A DNA stretch of 28,820 nt from JAVBJV01 sp031546815 (GCA_031546815.1 JAVBJV010000040.1:1-28820); one strand, 5' to 3'. Counted from the first letter of the stretch, positions 1-8,902 are shown. The notes: generated from the letters alone by a model not told the origin. Program-made: numbers and translations.

Positions 1-121
1 CGGCGTGCGTTATTATACGGGGATCGGCCCCATTCGTCTGGACGTCGCCGTGCCGGTCAGCGGCAAGCGAGACGGCGATTCCAGTTTTCAGTTCTACATC
101 GGCATCGGGCAGGCATTCTGA
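1..121 (+). CDS. tamA: TamA-like outer-membrane protein of the BamA/Omp85 family, C-terminal end only
   Basis: The open frame runs from base 2 to the TGA at 119-121 and is cut by the window edge. The visible 39 residues begin GVRYYTGIGPIRLDVAVPV and end in FYIGIGQAF. This is the typical last beta-strands of an Omp85 barrel: a GxGP-IRLD motif and a C-terminal aromatic residue, the signal for insertion by BamA. The next gene is tamB, whose ATG shares the last base of this stop codon (TGATG), so the two are translationally coupled as in other TamA-TamB pairs. TamA rather than BamA is inferred from this neighbour. The bulk of the protein lies outside the window. Confidence 0.8.
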   Translation, partial: GVRYYTGIGPIRLDVAVPVSGKRDGDSSFQFYIGIGQAF

Positions 122-3100
122 TGCGTAAATTTTTAAAAATTCTGGCATGGGTTGTGGCGATCCCGTGTGTTCTGATTTTACTGATCGTCCTGGCGCTGGA
201 AACCAGCCCCGGGCAGAGCGCCCTGCGCGCCGCCATCATGAAATTCGCCGGCGTGCAGATCGGCCGGATCGACGGATCTCCGCTGCGCCACACCACGCTG
301 CACGACATTGCGCTGACCGATGCACAGGGCACATGGCTCACCGTGCAGCAGGTGGAACTGGAGTGGTCGCTGCTGGCGCTGCTGTCGGGGCGTGTGCAGG
401 TTGACCAGCTGAACATCACCGCACCGAACGCCATCCGCGCGCCGGTCTCCACCGATGAAGCGCCACCGGTTGAAGAACCGGCGACATCCTCCGGCGGACC
501 GCTGCTGCCGCTGGATGTGCGCATCGCATCGCTGCGGATCGACAACGCACAAGTTGGCGAGACAATTGCCGGTCTGCCCCTGGCGCTGGACGGCAAGGGA
601 CAGGCCACACTGGCGCGCGACCTGCGCGGGTCTGGCGCGTTTGCGTTCGTCACCCGCACACCTGCGGGCGGCACGTATGATATCACCTGGAACTACGCCG
701 ATCGGATCGAAGCGAAGATCAGCATCGCCGAACCCGATGGCGGTGTGATTGCGCGACTGGCGCAGTTGCCCGCGCTGGGTGCCTTGCGTGTGGATGCAAC
801 ATCGACCGGTCCCGCCGATGGCGCGGATGTGAATGCACGCATCACGCTGGCATCGGGGCTGGAGACCACCATCACCGGACGACTGGACGCGATTGGCACG
901 ACGTCCGACCTGCGCATCAACGCGAACATCGCCAAGGTAACGCTGACCGCCCTGCTGGATGGTGCGGCGAATGTCGATAACATCACCGCCGCGCTGCACG
1001 TCACCGGCAAGCTGGCCGACCCAAACGCCACCGGCACCGTGACCATCGCCAATGCCGGGGCCGAGGGCGCTGCCATCGCCCGCACCGATATCACGCTCGA
1101 CACCAGCGTTGCCGCAGCGGGGCGCAGCATTGCCACACGCATCACCGCGAACGGCATCACCCTGCCCGCCCCGATGCACACGCCGCCGCCCGAACCCGCG
1201 CAGATAGACGCGGCGCTGCTGCTGGAACCATCCTGCACACTGCGCATCAACAGCGCAACACTGCGTCACCCGTGGGCCTCGGCCGATGCATCGGGCGTGC
1301 TGAACCACGACGGCACGCGCACCGCCAACGCCACCATCACCGTGCCCGACCTGAAACCCTTTGCCGCGGCATCGGGCATGGCGGGCGCACTGGCCGCCAC
1401 CGCGCAACTGGCGGCAGACGGCACGATCACGCTGGATGCGAAGTTGCGCGATGTCAGCGGACCGGGTCCGGTGGCCGGACTGCTCGCGCCGGAATCCCAG
1501 TTGCAGGCCAGCGTGCTGCCCGGCGATGTGCTGCGCATCAACATGCTGAAGCTCGACGGCCCCGCCGTGCATCTGGATGCGACGGGACAGGCGGGCGAAA
1601 CGCTCGACCTGCGTGCCACGCTGAACCTGCCGCGCCTCGCCGTACTCGCCCCGCAGCTGAGCGGCAACGCCACTGCACAGATCACCGCCAGCGGCCGCAC
1701 CGCCGACCCCAGCGCCACCGTGCAGATCGACATGCCACAGCTTGCCGTGACCAATCTTGGACAAGGCCATCTGACGCTGCATGCGGATGGCAAGACGCTG
1801 GTCTCGGCGCCCGACCTCAGCGTGAACGGCAACGGAGAACTGGCGGGCGAACCGATCACCGTTTCCGTGCGCGCACTGCCGCAGCCGGATGGCGGAATTC
1901 AACTTCCGCCCGCCCGCCTTGCCTGGGGCGAAACTCATCTGGCGGCGGAGGGCGCAATGCTCGCCGATGGTCGCCCCAATCTGACCGCCAGCCTGAACGT
2001 ACCGCGCCTCGACAAGATCGGCGCGCTGATCGGACAGGCGCTGCACGGCGCGATTGAAGCGCGCACCACATTGCGCCCCGTAGGCGACGGCGTGAACGCC
2101 GAGGCAACGCTGACCGCCACACAGATCACCGCCCCCGGCGCGCGGCTGGAACGCGTGCACCTGGCCGCCACCGCCACCGATGCGCTGCGCACACCGGTGC
2201 TGGATGCGACGCTGGATCTGGCGGGCGTGACGGCGGGTGGGACGACTACGGGCGGCAAGATCACCGCGCGTGGCGGTCTGGATGCGCTCGATATTCACAC
2301 TGCACTGTCGGGCGTCGATCACGCATTGAACACCGAAATGCGTTACAGCGCGCCGACCCAGCTGCGCATCGCCACACTGACCGGGCGTTGGAAAGGCGAG
2401 ACCGCAACGCTGACTGCCCCGGCCACGCTGAATTTCGCCAACGGGGTCAATGTCGACAAGCTCGCCCTGCGGTTGCGCGATGGCAGTATCGAAGCTTCTG
2501 GGCATGCAGGCGAAACGCTGGATCTGCGCGTGGCGATCCGTCGCCTGCCGCTGGCGCTGGCATCAATTGCCGCGCCGGACCTGCAACTGTCGGGCATGCT
2601 GGAAGCGGATGCCACCATTCGCGGCACACCGGCAGTTCCCACTGGCACGGCGCGCATCACGGCACGCAATATTCGCATGCCGAATGCCCCGGTCGCCGAT
2701 CTTGATGCCGACATCAATCTGGCGAGCGGCAATGCCAATGTCGATGCACGGCTGCGTTCGGGAAACAACGCGCAACTGCGCGCCACCGTGCAGGCGCCGA
2801 TCGCCAACCCGATGCGCGCACAGGGTGCCGTTGATGGCAACATCCAACTGGCATTGCTGGACCCGTTCCTCGCCCCCGATGGGCGGCGTGCACGCGGCAC
2901 CATGCGTGTGGCATTGCGCGTGCAGGGCACCAACAATATCTCGGGCGATGTGACGCTGAATGATGCGGTGTTCGAGGACCTGGGCCTGGGGCTGCGCGTG
3001 GCGGGCATCACCGGCCGCGTGCGTGGCTCAGGCGAGCAGCTGGATATCAACTTCAATGCCCGCATGAACGGCGGACAACTGGCACTGACCGGCACCGCCA

Positions 3101-4113
3101 GCCCGCTGAAGCCGGACATGCCGGTCGATCTGCGCATTGTGGCGCAGAACGCATCGGTCGCGGTGGGCGAGATGCTGAGCACACGCTTCGATACCGATCT
3201 GCGTGCTGTGGGGTCGGTCATGGGCACCATGCCGGTGAATGGCAGCATCACCATCCGTCATGCGGATCTCCGCCTGCCGGAACAGATCCCGACGAGCGTC
3301 ACCGAACTGCCGGTGCGCACTGTGGGTGAACGTCGCGCCACTGCTGCACGCCCCACGGCACGCCGGGCCGCAGCGCGCCGTCCGGCGGCGGAGCAGGTCA
3401 GCTCCATCCCGCTGGATATCACCATCAACGCGCCGCGCGCTGTCTTTGTGCGCGGCATGGGGCTGGATGCGGAAATGGGTGGCAGCCTGCGCATGCAGGG
3501 AACAGCCGCCGCGCCCGCCATGGCCGGGCAACTGGAAATGCGGCGCGGCACACTGGCGAAATTCTCGCAGACCTTCGATTTCCGTCGCGGCAAGATCGAC
3601 TTCGACGGGGCCGAGGGACTGGTCCCCTCGCTCGACTTCGAAGCAGCGACCACGGCGGGGGACATCACCGCGCTGATCCGCGTGGGCGGGCTTGCCACGG
3701 CACCAAAGATCACCATCACGTCGGAGCCAGAACTGCCGTCGGACGAAGTCCTGTCGCGCATCCTGTTCGGGCGGGCAACCGGTTCGCTGACACCGCTGCA
3801 GGCCGCGCAGCTTGCGCAGGCCGCCGCCGACCTGGCGGGCGTGGGCGGCGGGCCGGGTGTGCTGGACCGTATGCGTCGCGGGCTTGGGCTGGATAGGCTG
3901 AACGTCGATGGTGGCGATGGCGCAGGCCGCGCCCCCTCGGTCGAGGCTGGGAAATACATTGCCGATGGCGTCTACCTGGGCGCGCGGCAATCGAACAGCG
4001 GCACGCCGCAGGCCACGATCCAGATCGAGGTCCTGCCCGGAGTCAAGCTGGAAGCCGATCTGGGGGCCGAGGAAGGCAGCCGGGTTGGTGCAAGCTGGGG
4101 GTTCGATTATTAG
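121..4113 (+). CDS. tamB: TamB, inner-membrane-anchored translocation and assembly module subunit
   Basis: A 1330-residue protein, close to the usual TamB length of about 1260. Residues 7-27 form one hydrophobic N-terminal anchor, followed by a very long periplasmic region of short alternating beta-strand repeats rich in Ala, Thr, Gly and Asp. The C-terminal DUF490/TamB domain is recognisable: residues about 1150-1330 include DFRRGKIDFDGAEG, the EPELPSDEVLSRILFG block and the terminal GASWGFDY. TamB spans the periplasm and works with TamA in outer-membrane protein assembly and probably phospholipid transport. The start is fixed by the 1-base overlap with the tamA stop. Residues about 1070-1091 are an Arg/Ala-rich insert between beta repeats that looks unstructured. 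Family assignment is firm; the exact role here is from homology. Confidence 0.93.
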   Translation: MRKFLKILAWVVAIPCVLILLIVLALETSPGQSALRAAIMKFAGVQIGRIDGSPLRHTTLHDIALTDAQGTWLTVQQVELEWSLLALLSGRVQVDQLNITAPNAIRAPVSTDEAPPVEEPATSSGGPLLPLDVRIASLRIDNAQVGETIAGLPLALDGKGQATLARDLRGSGAFAFVTRTPAGGTYDITWNYADRIEAKISIAEPDGGVIARLAQLPALGALRVDATSTGPADGADVNARITLASGLETTITGRLDAIGTTSDLRINANIAKVTLTALLDGAANVDNITAALHVTGKLADPNATGTVTIANAGAEGAAIARTDITLDTSVAAAGRSIATRITANGITLPAPMHTPPPEPAQIDAALLLEPSCTLRINSATLRHPWASADASGVLNHDGTRTANATITVPDLKPFAAASGMAGALAATAQLAADGTITLDAKLRDVSGPGPVAGLLAPESQLQASVLPGDVLRINMLKLDGPAVHLDATGQAGETLDLRATLNLPRLAVLAPQLSGNATAQITASGRTADPSATVQIDMPQLAVTNLGQGHLTLHADGKTLVSAPDLSVNGNGELAGEPITVSVRALPQPDGGIQLPPARLAWGETHLAAEGAMLADGRPNLTASLNVPRLDKIGALIGQALHGAIEARTTLRPVGDGVNAEATLTATQITAPGARLERVHLAATATDALRTPVLDATLDLAGVTAGGTTTGGKITARGGLDALDIHTALSGVDHALNTEMRYSAPTQLRIATLTGRWKGETATLTAPATLNFANGVNVDKLALRLRDGSIEASGHAGETLDLRVAIRRLPLALASIAAPDLQLSGMLEADATIRGTPAVPTGTARITARNIRMPNAPVADLDADINLASGNANVDARLRSGNNAQLRATVQAPIANPMRAQGAVDGNIQLALLDPFLAPDGRRARGTMRVALRVQGTNNISGDVTLNDAVFEDLGLGLRVAGITGRVRGSGEQLDINFNARMNGGQLALTGTASPLKPDMPVDLRIVAQNASVAVGEMLSTRFDTDLRAVGSVMGTMPVNGSITIRHADLRLPEQIPTSVTELPVRTVGERRATAARPTARRAAARRPAAEQVSSIPLDITINAPRAVFVRGMGLDAEMGGSLRMQGTAAAPAMAGQLEMRRGTLAKFSQTFDFRRGKIDFDGAEGLVPSLDFEAATTAGDITALIRVGGLATAPKITITSEPELPSDEVLSRILFGRATGSLTPLQAAQLAQAAADLAGVGGGPGVLDRMRRGLGLDRLNVDGGDGAGRAPSVEAGKYIADGVYLGARQSNSGTPQATIQIEVLPGVKLEADLGAEEGSRVGASWGFDY

Positions 4114-4138
4114 TGCAGGTATCTGGAAAGCAGCGCAC

Positions 4139-4726
4139 ATGTACCGATTCCGTTTACCGGCAATATTCCTCGCCCTGACCCTTGCCACGCCTGTGGCCGC
4201 AGAACCGGCAGGGCCGCAACGCGCGGTCATCACACTCTGCCCGATTGCCGGAACGGTGGTGGTGACCAACCGGCAGGATGTGCGCGCCTATCTCGGCATG
4301 GCGCCGGACGATTCCGAACTGTGCCGGCAGACGCATAACAATCGACCGATGGATCTTCTGTTCAATATGGAAACAGTGATGTCGCCCAACGAGCAGCGCG
4401 CGATCCTGCGTCAGCTGTTTCCGTTACGGGTCGGCGCAAAAGCATCGGGCGATGTTCCGATGCCAGGCATGGGCGGCAGGCTTGCCATGCAGAACGTGGT
4501 GGAAGTGCTGCGCGAGGAAGAAATCACCATCCCGGCAGGCACATTCGACACCTGGGTCGTGCAGAGCACCCCCAGCATCCGCAACGGTCAGCTTGTCCGC
4601 CACGCCACGCGGCTGGTCTGGTTCGACAAACAGACCGGCGTTGCCCTGCGTGCGCAAACGCTCGAAAATGTCGGCTTCGGCGACATCCCCCCCAACTGGG
4701 AAGCTGTGCGGGTTACGTCCCCTTGA
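4139..4726 (+). CDS. Secreted protein of unknown function, 195 residues
   Basis: I do not recognise this family. The chosen ATG at 4139 gives a classical signal peptide (MYRFRLPAIFLALTLATPVAA, cut before EPAG). Further upstream in-frame starts would lie inside tamB and lose it. The mature part has two cysteines (in ITLCPIAG and SELCRQTH) that could form a periplasmic disulphide. A later stretch, EEEITIPAGTFDTWVVQSTP followed by TRLVWFDKQTGVALR, resembles the beta-strand pattern of DUF3108-like and LolA/LolB-like periplasmic proteins, but this is only a resemblance. It follows tamB after 25 bases and may be cotranscribed, suggesting an envelope role by context. Its last 14 bases overlap the 3' end of the reductase gene on the other strand. 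Confidence 0.75.
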   Translation: MYRFRLPAIFLALTLATPVAAEPAGPQRAVITLCPIAGTVVVTNRQDVRAYLGMAPDDSELCRQTHNNRPMDLLFNMETVMSPNEQRAILRQLFPLRVGAKASGDVPMPGMGGRLAMQNVVEVLREEEITIPAGTFDTWVVQSTPSIRNGQLVRHATRLVWFDKQTGVALRAQTLENVGFGDIPPNWEAVRVTSP

Positions 4727-5633
4727 ACTGACGCGCCTCGTACGATTTCAGATGCGTATAGACGACGTGCAGCAGCGGCGTGGTGCCAGGTTTGGCGCGG
4801 CGCAGAAGTTCGCCGATCACGTGATCGGCCTCGATCCGGAACCCCTGTTCGATGTCGCGCAGCATCGATGCCGTCAGGTGTGAGTCCTTCGCCGTCAGCA
4901 ATGCGCGGCTGGTCTCCAGCCGGGCGGCACGCGGGGGGAAGCCCGCAGCTTCGGCAACCGAGACGCATTCCGCCAGAAGTTGCAACAGCAGATCGCCACC
5001 ACCTGCGGTGATGATCTCGCCAACCGAAGCGCGCATCAGACACGTGCCGCCGGCCAGAGTGGCGATGAACGCCCATTTCTCCCACATCTCGCGCATGATG
5101 TCGGCCGAGGCGCGGCTGTCGAACTTTGCACCCTCCATCTGCTGCGTAATGGCAGTGGTGCGGTCGGACGCGCCGCCCGCGACCTCGCCGAAGGACAGGT
5201 TGCAGAACGGGCTGAAATGACGAATGCCGCCATCCGCATCCAGCGTAGCGGCAATCTGCGCCTGCCCGCCCAGCACGCGATGCGCTCCGAAACGCGTGGT
5301 CAGATAGTCGATATGTGACATGCCGTTCAGCACCGGCACGATCACAGTTTCTGGGCCAACCGTCGGGGCAACCGCATCGGCCGCACTGGCCAGATCGTAC
5401 GACTTGCAGCTCAGCAGCACGACGTCGAACGTCTCGCGCAGGTTCTCCTGCGTTACCGTGGCGGGCGGAGGAAGTGCCGCATCACCCAGCGGGCTTTTGA
5501 TCGTCAGGCCGTTTGCGGCCAGCTGCGCGGCACGGCGCGGCCGGACGAGGAATGTCACATCCCGCCCGATCTCGGACAACCGGCCGCCGAAATAGCCACC
5601 CAGTGCACCGGCACCAACGATCAGAAAACGCAT
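4713..5633 (-). CDS. ApbA/PanE-family ketopantoate reductase-like NADP-dependent oxidoreductase
   Basis: 306 residues, the usual length for the family. The N-terminal Rossmann fold begins MRFLIVGAGALGGYFGGRL, with the GxGxxGxxxG dinucleotide motif at residues 7-16. The LLSCKSYDL segment and LNGM follow. The C-terminal helical domain contains EKWAF (the position of the catalytic lysine) and SHLTASMLRDIEQGFRIEADHVIG, the substrate-binding signature with its conserved Glu. The enzyme class reduces 2-ketopantoate or related 2-keto acids with NADPH. There is no pantothenate gene nearby, so the true substrate is uncertain and I give no symbol. It lies 26 bases after glmS and is probably cotranscribed. 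Its Shine-Dalgarno sequence GGGGAG lies in the loop of a perfect hairpin (5633-5655). The 3' end overlaps the convergent secreted-protein gene by 14 bases. Confidence 0.88.
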   Translation of the reverse strand: MRFLIVGAGALGGYFGGRLSEIGRDVTFLVRPRRAAQLAANGLTIKSPLGDAALPPPATVTQENLRETFDVVLLSCKSYDLASAADAVAPTVGPETVIVPVLNGMSHIDYLTTRFGAHRVLGGQAQIAATLDADGGIRHFSPFCNLSFGEVAGGASDRTTAITQQMEGAKFDSRASADIMREMWEKWAFIATLAGGTCLMRASVGEIITAGGGDLLLQLLAECVSVAEAAGFPPRAARLETSRALLTAKDSHLTASMLRDIEQGFRIEADHVIGELLRRAKPGTTPLLHVVYTHLKSYEARQFKGT

Positions 5634-5655
5634 GCGGAAATCTCCCCTTTCCGCA
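5633..5655 (-). promoter_or_regulatory. Hairpin containing the reductase ribosome binding site, just after glmS
   Basis: On the - strand the arms TGCGGAAA (5655-5648) and TTTCCGCA (5640-5633) are perfect 8-base complements around the 7-base loop GGGGAGA. The loop is the Shine-Dalgarno sequence, and the last stem base is the A of the downstream ATG. It starts 4 bases after the glmS stop codon. A U-rich stretch (TTTTCT) comes only 4 bases after the stem, inside the next gene, so it is not a textbook intrinsic terminator. A translational control element or partial attenuator is inferred. Confidence 0.55.
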
Positions 5656-5659
5656 AACG

Positions 5660-7486
5660 TTATTCCACTGTGACGGACTTTGCCAAGTTGCGCGGCTGAT
5701 CGACGTCGGTGCCTTTCAGCACAGCCACGTGATAGGCCAGCAACTGCACCGGAATCGCATACAGGATCGGCGCCACGAATGGATCGACGCTTGGCATCAC
5801 GATGGTTTCCGACGCAATGCCGGATAGTTTCAGCGCACCTTCCTCATCGCTGAACACAATCACCTGGCCACCACGCGCCGCGGCTTCCTGCACGTTCGAC
5901 GCCACCTTGTCGAACAGCGGGCCGGACGGTGCGATCGCCACGATCGGCACGGCCGGATCGATCAGTGCAATCGGGCCATGTTTCATCTCACCGGCGGCGT
6001 AGCCTTCGGCGTGGATGTAGCTGATCTCCTTCAGCTTCAGCGCGCCTTCCATCGCAATCGCGTGTTCAGTGCCACGCCCCAGATACAGCACGTCGCGCGC
6101 CTGGGCGACGCGTTCGGCGATCTGGCGGATGCGTGCATCGTGCTCCAGCACTTCGGCCGCGCGGCTGGGAACTTCCAGCAACGCCGACGTCATCGCGGCT
6201 TCCTGCGCGGCGGTGATTGCGCCTTTGGCGCGCGCGGTCGCCAGCACCAGACAGGCCAGCACCGTCAGCTGCGCGGTATACGCCTTGGTCGAGGCAACGC
6301 CGATCTCGGGTCCTGCCACCGTCTGCAGCACGGCATCGCTCTCGCGCGCCATGGTGCTTTCGGGGACGTTGAGGATCGACAGGATGTGCTGCCCGTTCGC
6401 CTTCATGTAGCGCAGCGCGGCCAGCGTCTCCGCCGTCTCGCCCGACTGGCTGACCAGCAGGCCGAGGCCGCCTTGTGTCATCGGCGGGCAGCGATAGCGG
6501 AACTCGCTCGCCACATCGATATCGACCGGGACACGCGCGATGCTCTCGAACCAGTGGCGCGCGACGAGACCGGCGTAGAACGCACTGCCGCACGCGGTGA
6601 TCGTGATGCGCGGAATATCGGCCAGCTTGAACGGCAGTTCGGGCAGCACCGCGGCACGTGTACCGGGGTCCACCATCTGGTGCAGCGTATCGCCGATCAC
6701 CGCCGGGTGTTCGTGGAGTTCCTTCTCCATGAAGTGGCGATAATTGCCCTTGCCAATGGCCGCGCCGGTCAGCACGGTCAGCTTGATCTCGCGCTGCACC
6801 GGATCGCCGTGCGTGTCGAAGAATTCAGCACCAGTGTGCGTGACCACTGCCCAGTCGCCATCGCGCAGATACGCGATCCGACGCGTCAGCGGGGCAAGTG
6901 CCAGGCCGTCGGAGCCCACGAACATTTCGTTATCGCCGAAGCCTACCGCGAGTGGTGCGCCGTGCTGTGCGCAGATCAGCAGATCGGGGTGGCCCGCGAA
7001 CATCAGTGCCAGCGCATAGGCACCCTCGAACCGAGCAAAGGCCGCAGCGGCGGCTTCACGCGGGGACATGCCCTGCTTCAGATGCAGATCGACGAGCTGC
7101 GCCACGGTTTCGGTGTCGGTCTCGGTCACGAAAACCTGACCGGCTTTTTCCAGTTCGGCGCGCAGTTCGGCGTGATTCTCGATGATGCCGTTATGCACCA
7201 CCGTGACCAGCGCGGTGCTGTGCGGATGCGCGTTGTTCTCGGTCGGCGCGCCATGCGTGGCCCAGCGCGTATGGCCGATGCCGATCGTGCCGGACAGCGG
7301 CGTGTCTACCAGCACCTGCGCCAGATTGTTCAGCTTGCCCTGGGCGCGGCGACGTTCGATCTTGCCATCCACCAGCGTGGCAATCCCGGCACTGTCATAA
7401 CCGCGATACTCAAGCCGCCGCAACGCATCCAGCAACAAGGGAGCAGCCTGCGCAGTTCCGCCGATAACCCCTACGATTCCGCACAT
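5660..7486 (-). CDS. glmS: Glutamine--fructose-6-phosphate aminotransferase (isomerizing)
   Basis: 608 residues, the standard GlmS length. It makes glucosamine-6-phosphate from fructose-6-phosphate and glutamine, the first step to UDP-GlcNAc. The N-terminal class II glutaminase starts MCGIVGVIGG; Cys2 becomes the nucleophile after Met removal, and RWATHG and the VHNGIIEN motif follow. Two SIS sugar-isomerase domains follow, with CGSAFYAG, LVSQSGETAETLAAL and the EISYIHAEGYAAGEMKHGPIALI block. The C-terminus DQPRNLAKSVTVE is the conserved family end. A strong AGGAGG (7495-7500) sits over the last codons and stop of glmU, 8 bases before the ATG, so glmU and glmS are coupled. No glmS ribozyme is present or expected in this leader. 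Confidence 0.98.
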   Translation of the reverse strand: MCGIVGVIGGTAQAAPLLLDALRRLEYRGYDSAGIATLVDGKIERRRAQGKLNNLAQVLVDTPLSGTIGIGHTRWATHGAPTENNAHPHSTALVTVVHNGIIENHAELRAELEKAGQVFVTETDTETVAQLVDLHLKQGMSPREAAAAAFARFEGAYALALMFAGHPDLLICAQHGAPLAVGFGDNEMFVGSDGLALAPLTRRIAYLRDGDWAVVTHTGAEFFDTHGDPVQREIKLTVLTGAAIGKGNYRHFMEKELHEHPAVIGDTLHQMVDPGTRAAVLPELPFKLADIPRITITACGSAFYAGLVARHWFESIARVPVDIDVASEFRYRCPPMTQGGLGLLVSQSGETAETLAALRYMKANGQHILSILNVPESTMARESDAVLQTVAGPEIGVASTKAYTAQLTVLACLVLATARAKGAITAAQEAAMTSALLEVPSRAAEVLEHDARIRQIAERVAQARDVLYLGRGTEHAIAMEGALKLKEISYIHAEGYAAGEMKHGPIALIDPAVPIVAIAPSGPLFDKVASNVQEAAARGGQVIVFSDEEGALKLSGIASETIVMPSVDPFVAPILYAIPVQLLAYHVAVLKGTDVDQPRNLAKSVTVE

Positions 7487-7488
7487 GT

Positions 7489-8793
7489 TCAGTGCCTCCT
7501 TTTCGACTGCACGCCGCGATCAGGTTTGATCTCCTGCCGCGCGCGCGCAATCACCATTGCATTATCGGGCACGTTTTCCGTCACCACGCTGCCAGCCGCA
7601 ATCAGCACGCTGGCGCCGATGGTCACCGGGGCCACCAACGCGGCATCGGACCCTACGAAGGTATCTGCGCCGATCACCGTGCGGTGCTTGTGCGTGCCAT
7701 CGTAGTTGCAGGTGATGGTCCCCGCGCCGATATTCGCGCGCGGGCCGATCTCGGCATCGCCCAGATAGGTCAGATGGTTAGCCTTGGCGCCAGCACCAAG
7801 ATGCGTCGCCTTCAGTTCCACGAAGTTGCCGACATGCGCGCCGACATCGACCAGCGTGCCCGGCCGTAGCCGCGCGAACGGGCCGATCACCGCGCGGCTT
7901 TTCACCACGCAGCCTTCCAAATGACTGAAAGCGCGAATCTCGGCACCGCCCTCGACCGTAACGCCGGGGCCAAACACGACATTCGGGCCGATCAGGCAAT
8001 CCGGCCCCAGCACCGTATCCCACGACAGGAACACGGTCTCGGGCGCGGTCATCCCGACGCCCGCGTCCATTGCGGCCAGACGCATACGCTTCTGCACCTC
8101 GGCCTCGGCGGTGGCGAGTTCGGCGCGGGAGTTCACCCCCAGTAACTCGGCCTCGGGCGCTTCGACCGACGCCGTGCGCTGACCTTCAGCGGCGGCCACG
8201 GGGATGATGTCGCCGAGATAGTATTCGCCCTTGGCGTTGTCGTTCTTCACGGCGCGCAGCCAGCGCTGCATATCGGCGGCTCGACCACAGACCACGCCGG
8301 CATTGCACAGACCGATGGCACGTTCGGCGTCGTTCGCCTCGGTATACTCCACGATGCGCGTCACGTAGCCGCCCAGCTCGACCACGCGGCCGTAACGGGC
8401 CGGGTCGGCCGGGCGCATCGCCAGCAGCGCAATCGCCGCATCTCCAGCCTGGGCGCGTGCCAGCAGACGCTGCATGGTGGGGGCGGTAATCAGTGGATTG
8501 TCGGCATACAGAACCGCCACCAGCCCGTCGCCGAATGCATCGGCCGCCTGCAGCGCCGCATGCGCGGTCCCCAGCCGGTCGTGCTGCACCACCACGCGGT
8601 GCGGGGCGGCCAGTTGTGCGACCGAGTCCATATCCGGCCCGATCACAATGACGATTCGGTCGAACGCAGCCTCGGCCGCGGCGATCAGGTGGCGCAGCAT
8701 CGGGCGGCCCGCCAGCGGTTGCATGGCCTTGGGGTGCGCCGAACGCATCCGTGTGCCCAGACCTGCCGCCAGAATGATCGCCGTTGTCTGCAT
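7489..8793 (-). CDS. glmU: Bifunctional GlcNAc-1-phosphate uridyltransferase / glucosamine-1-phosphate acetyltransferase
   Basis: 434 residues from the ATG at 8793 (an in-frame extension to 8883 adds only non-conserved sequence). The protein begins MQTTAIILAAGLGTRMRS, so the LAAGxGTRM nucleotide-binding motif is at its usual place. The N-terminal pyrophosphorylase domain covers residues 1 to about 225. The C-terminal half is a left-handed beta-helix of hexapeptide repeats, with RPGT, HVGNFVE, NHLTYLGDAEIG, GAGTITCNYDG and IAAGSVV, all GlmU acetyltransferase landmarks. It catalyses the last two steps to UDP-GlcNAc in the cytoplasm. It is first in a glmU-glmS-reductase run. The PKAM in place of the usual PKVL/PKAL is a conservative variation. 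Confidence 0.97.
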   Translation of the reverse strand: MQTTAIILAAGLGTRMRSAHPKAMQPLAGRPMLRHLIAAAEAAFDRIVIVIGPDMDSVAQLAAPHRVVVQHDRLGTAHAALQAADAFGDGLVAVLYADNPLITAPTMQRLLARAQAGDAAIALLAMRPADPARYGRVVELGGYVTRIVEYTEANDAERAIGLCNAGVVCGRAADMQRWLRAVKNDNAKGEYYLGDIIPVAAAEGQRTASVEAPEAELLGVNSRAELATAEAEVQKRMRLAAMDAGVGMTAPETVFLSWDTVLGPDCLIGPNVVFGPGVTVEGGAEIRAFSHLEGCVVKSRAVIGPFARLRPGTLVDVGAHVGNFVELKATHLGAGAKANHLTYLGDAEIGPRANIGAGTITCNYDGTHKHRTVIGADTFVGSDAALVAPVTIGASVLIAAGSVVTENVPDNAMVIARARQEIKPDRGVQSKRRH

Positions 8794-8824
8794 TACCGAA
8801 TCCCGCCTGAATGAAATGTCTTCA

Positions 8825-8841
8825 GGGGAGTAACCCTCCCC
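8825..8841 (-). other. Small GC-rich hairpin in the glmU 5' leader
   Basis: On the - strand GGGGAG and CTCCCC are perfect 6-base complements separated by 5 bases, 32 bases upstream of the glmU ATG. There is no U-run after it, so it is not an intrinsic terminator. Whether it folds in the mRNA or matters is unknown. I saw no convincing sigma-70 promoter for glmU in the 156 bases between it and the tRNA gene. Confidence 0.35.
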
Positions 8842-8902
8842 CCGCGCCGCGACAAGCTGTCCGCGGTCACGTCTTTTTTTCACGCTGCAACAGATTAGGG
8901 GC

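Noticed and set aside
178..2505. 775-codon open frame on the - strand opposite tamB
   Set aside because: A shadow of biased codon use in a GC-rich gene; low-complexity Gly/Arg/Gln-rich product with no recognisable domain, while tamB on the + strand is clearly real.
7487..7500. glmS riboswitch/ribozyme
   Set aside because: Only 2 bases separate glmU and glmS, so there is no leader to hold one; only a plain AGGAGG is present.
5978..7705. 575-codon + strand frame opposite glmS and glmU
   Set aside because: Antisense to two certain genes and crosses their junction; the product is His/Arg/Gln-rich with no family features.
8867..8880. T-run (seven T on the + strand) as an intrinsic terminator
   Set aside because: No good hairpin ends immediately before the run on the + strand, and no gene upstream on that strand needs it; glmU is transcribed the other way.
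8794..8883. Longer N-terminus for GlmU
   Set aside because: The GlmU nucleotide-binding motif normally lies within the first 15 residues; this holds only for the start at 8793, and the extension contains the GC-rich leader hairpin.
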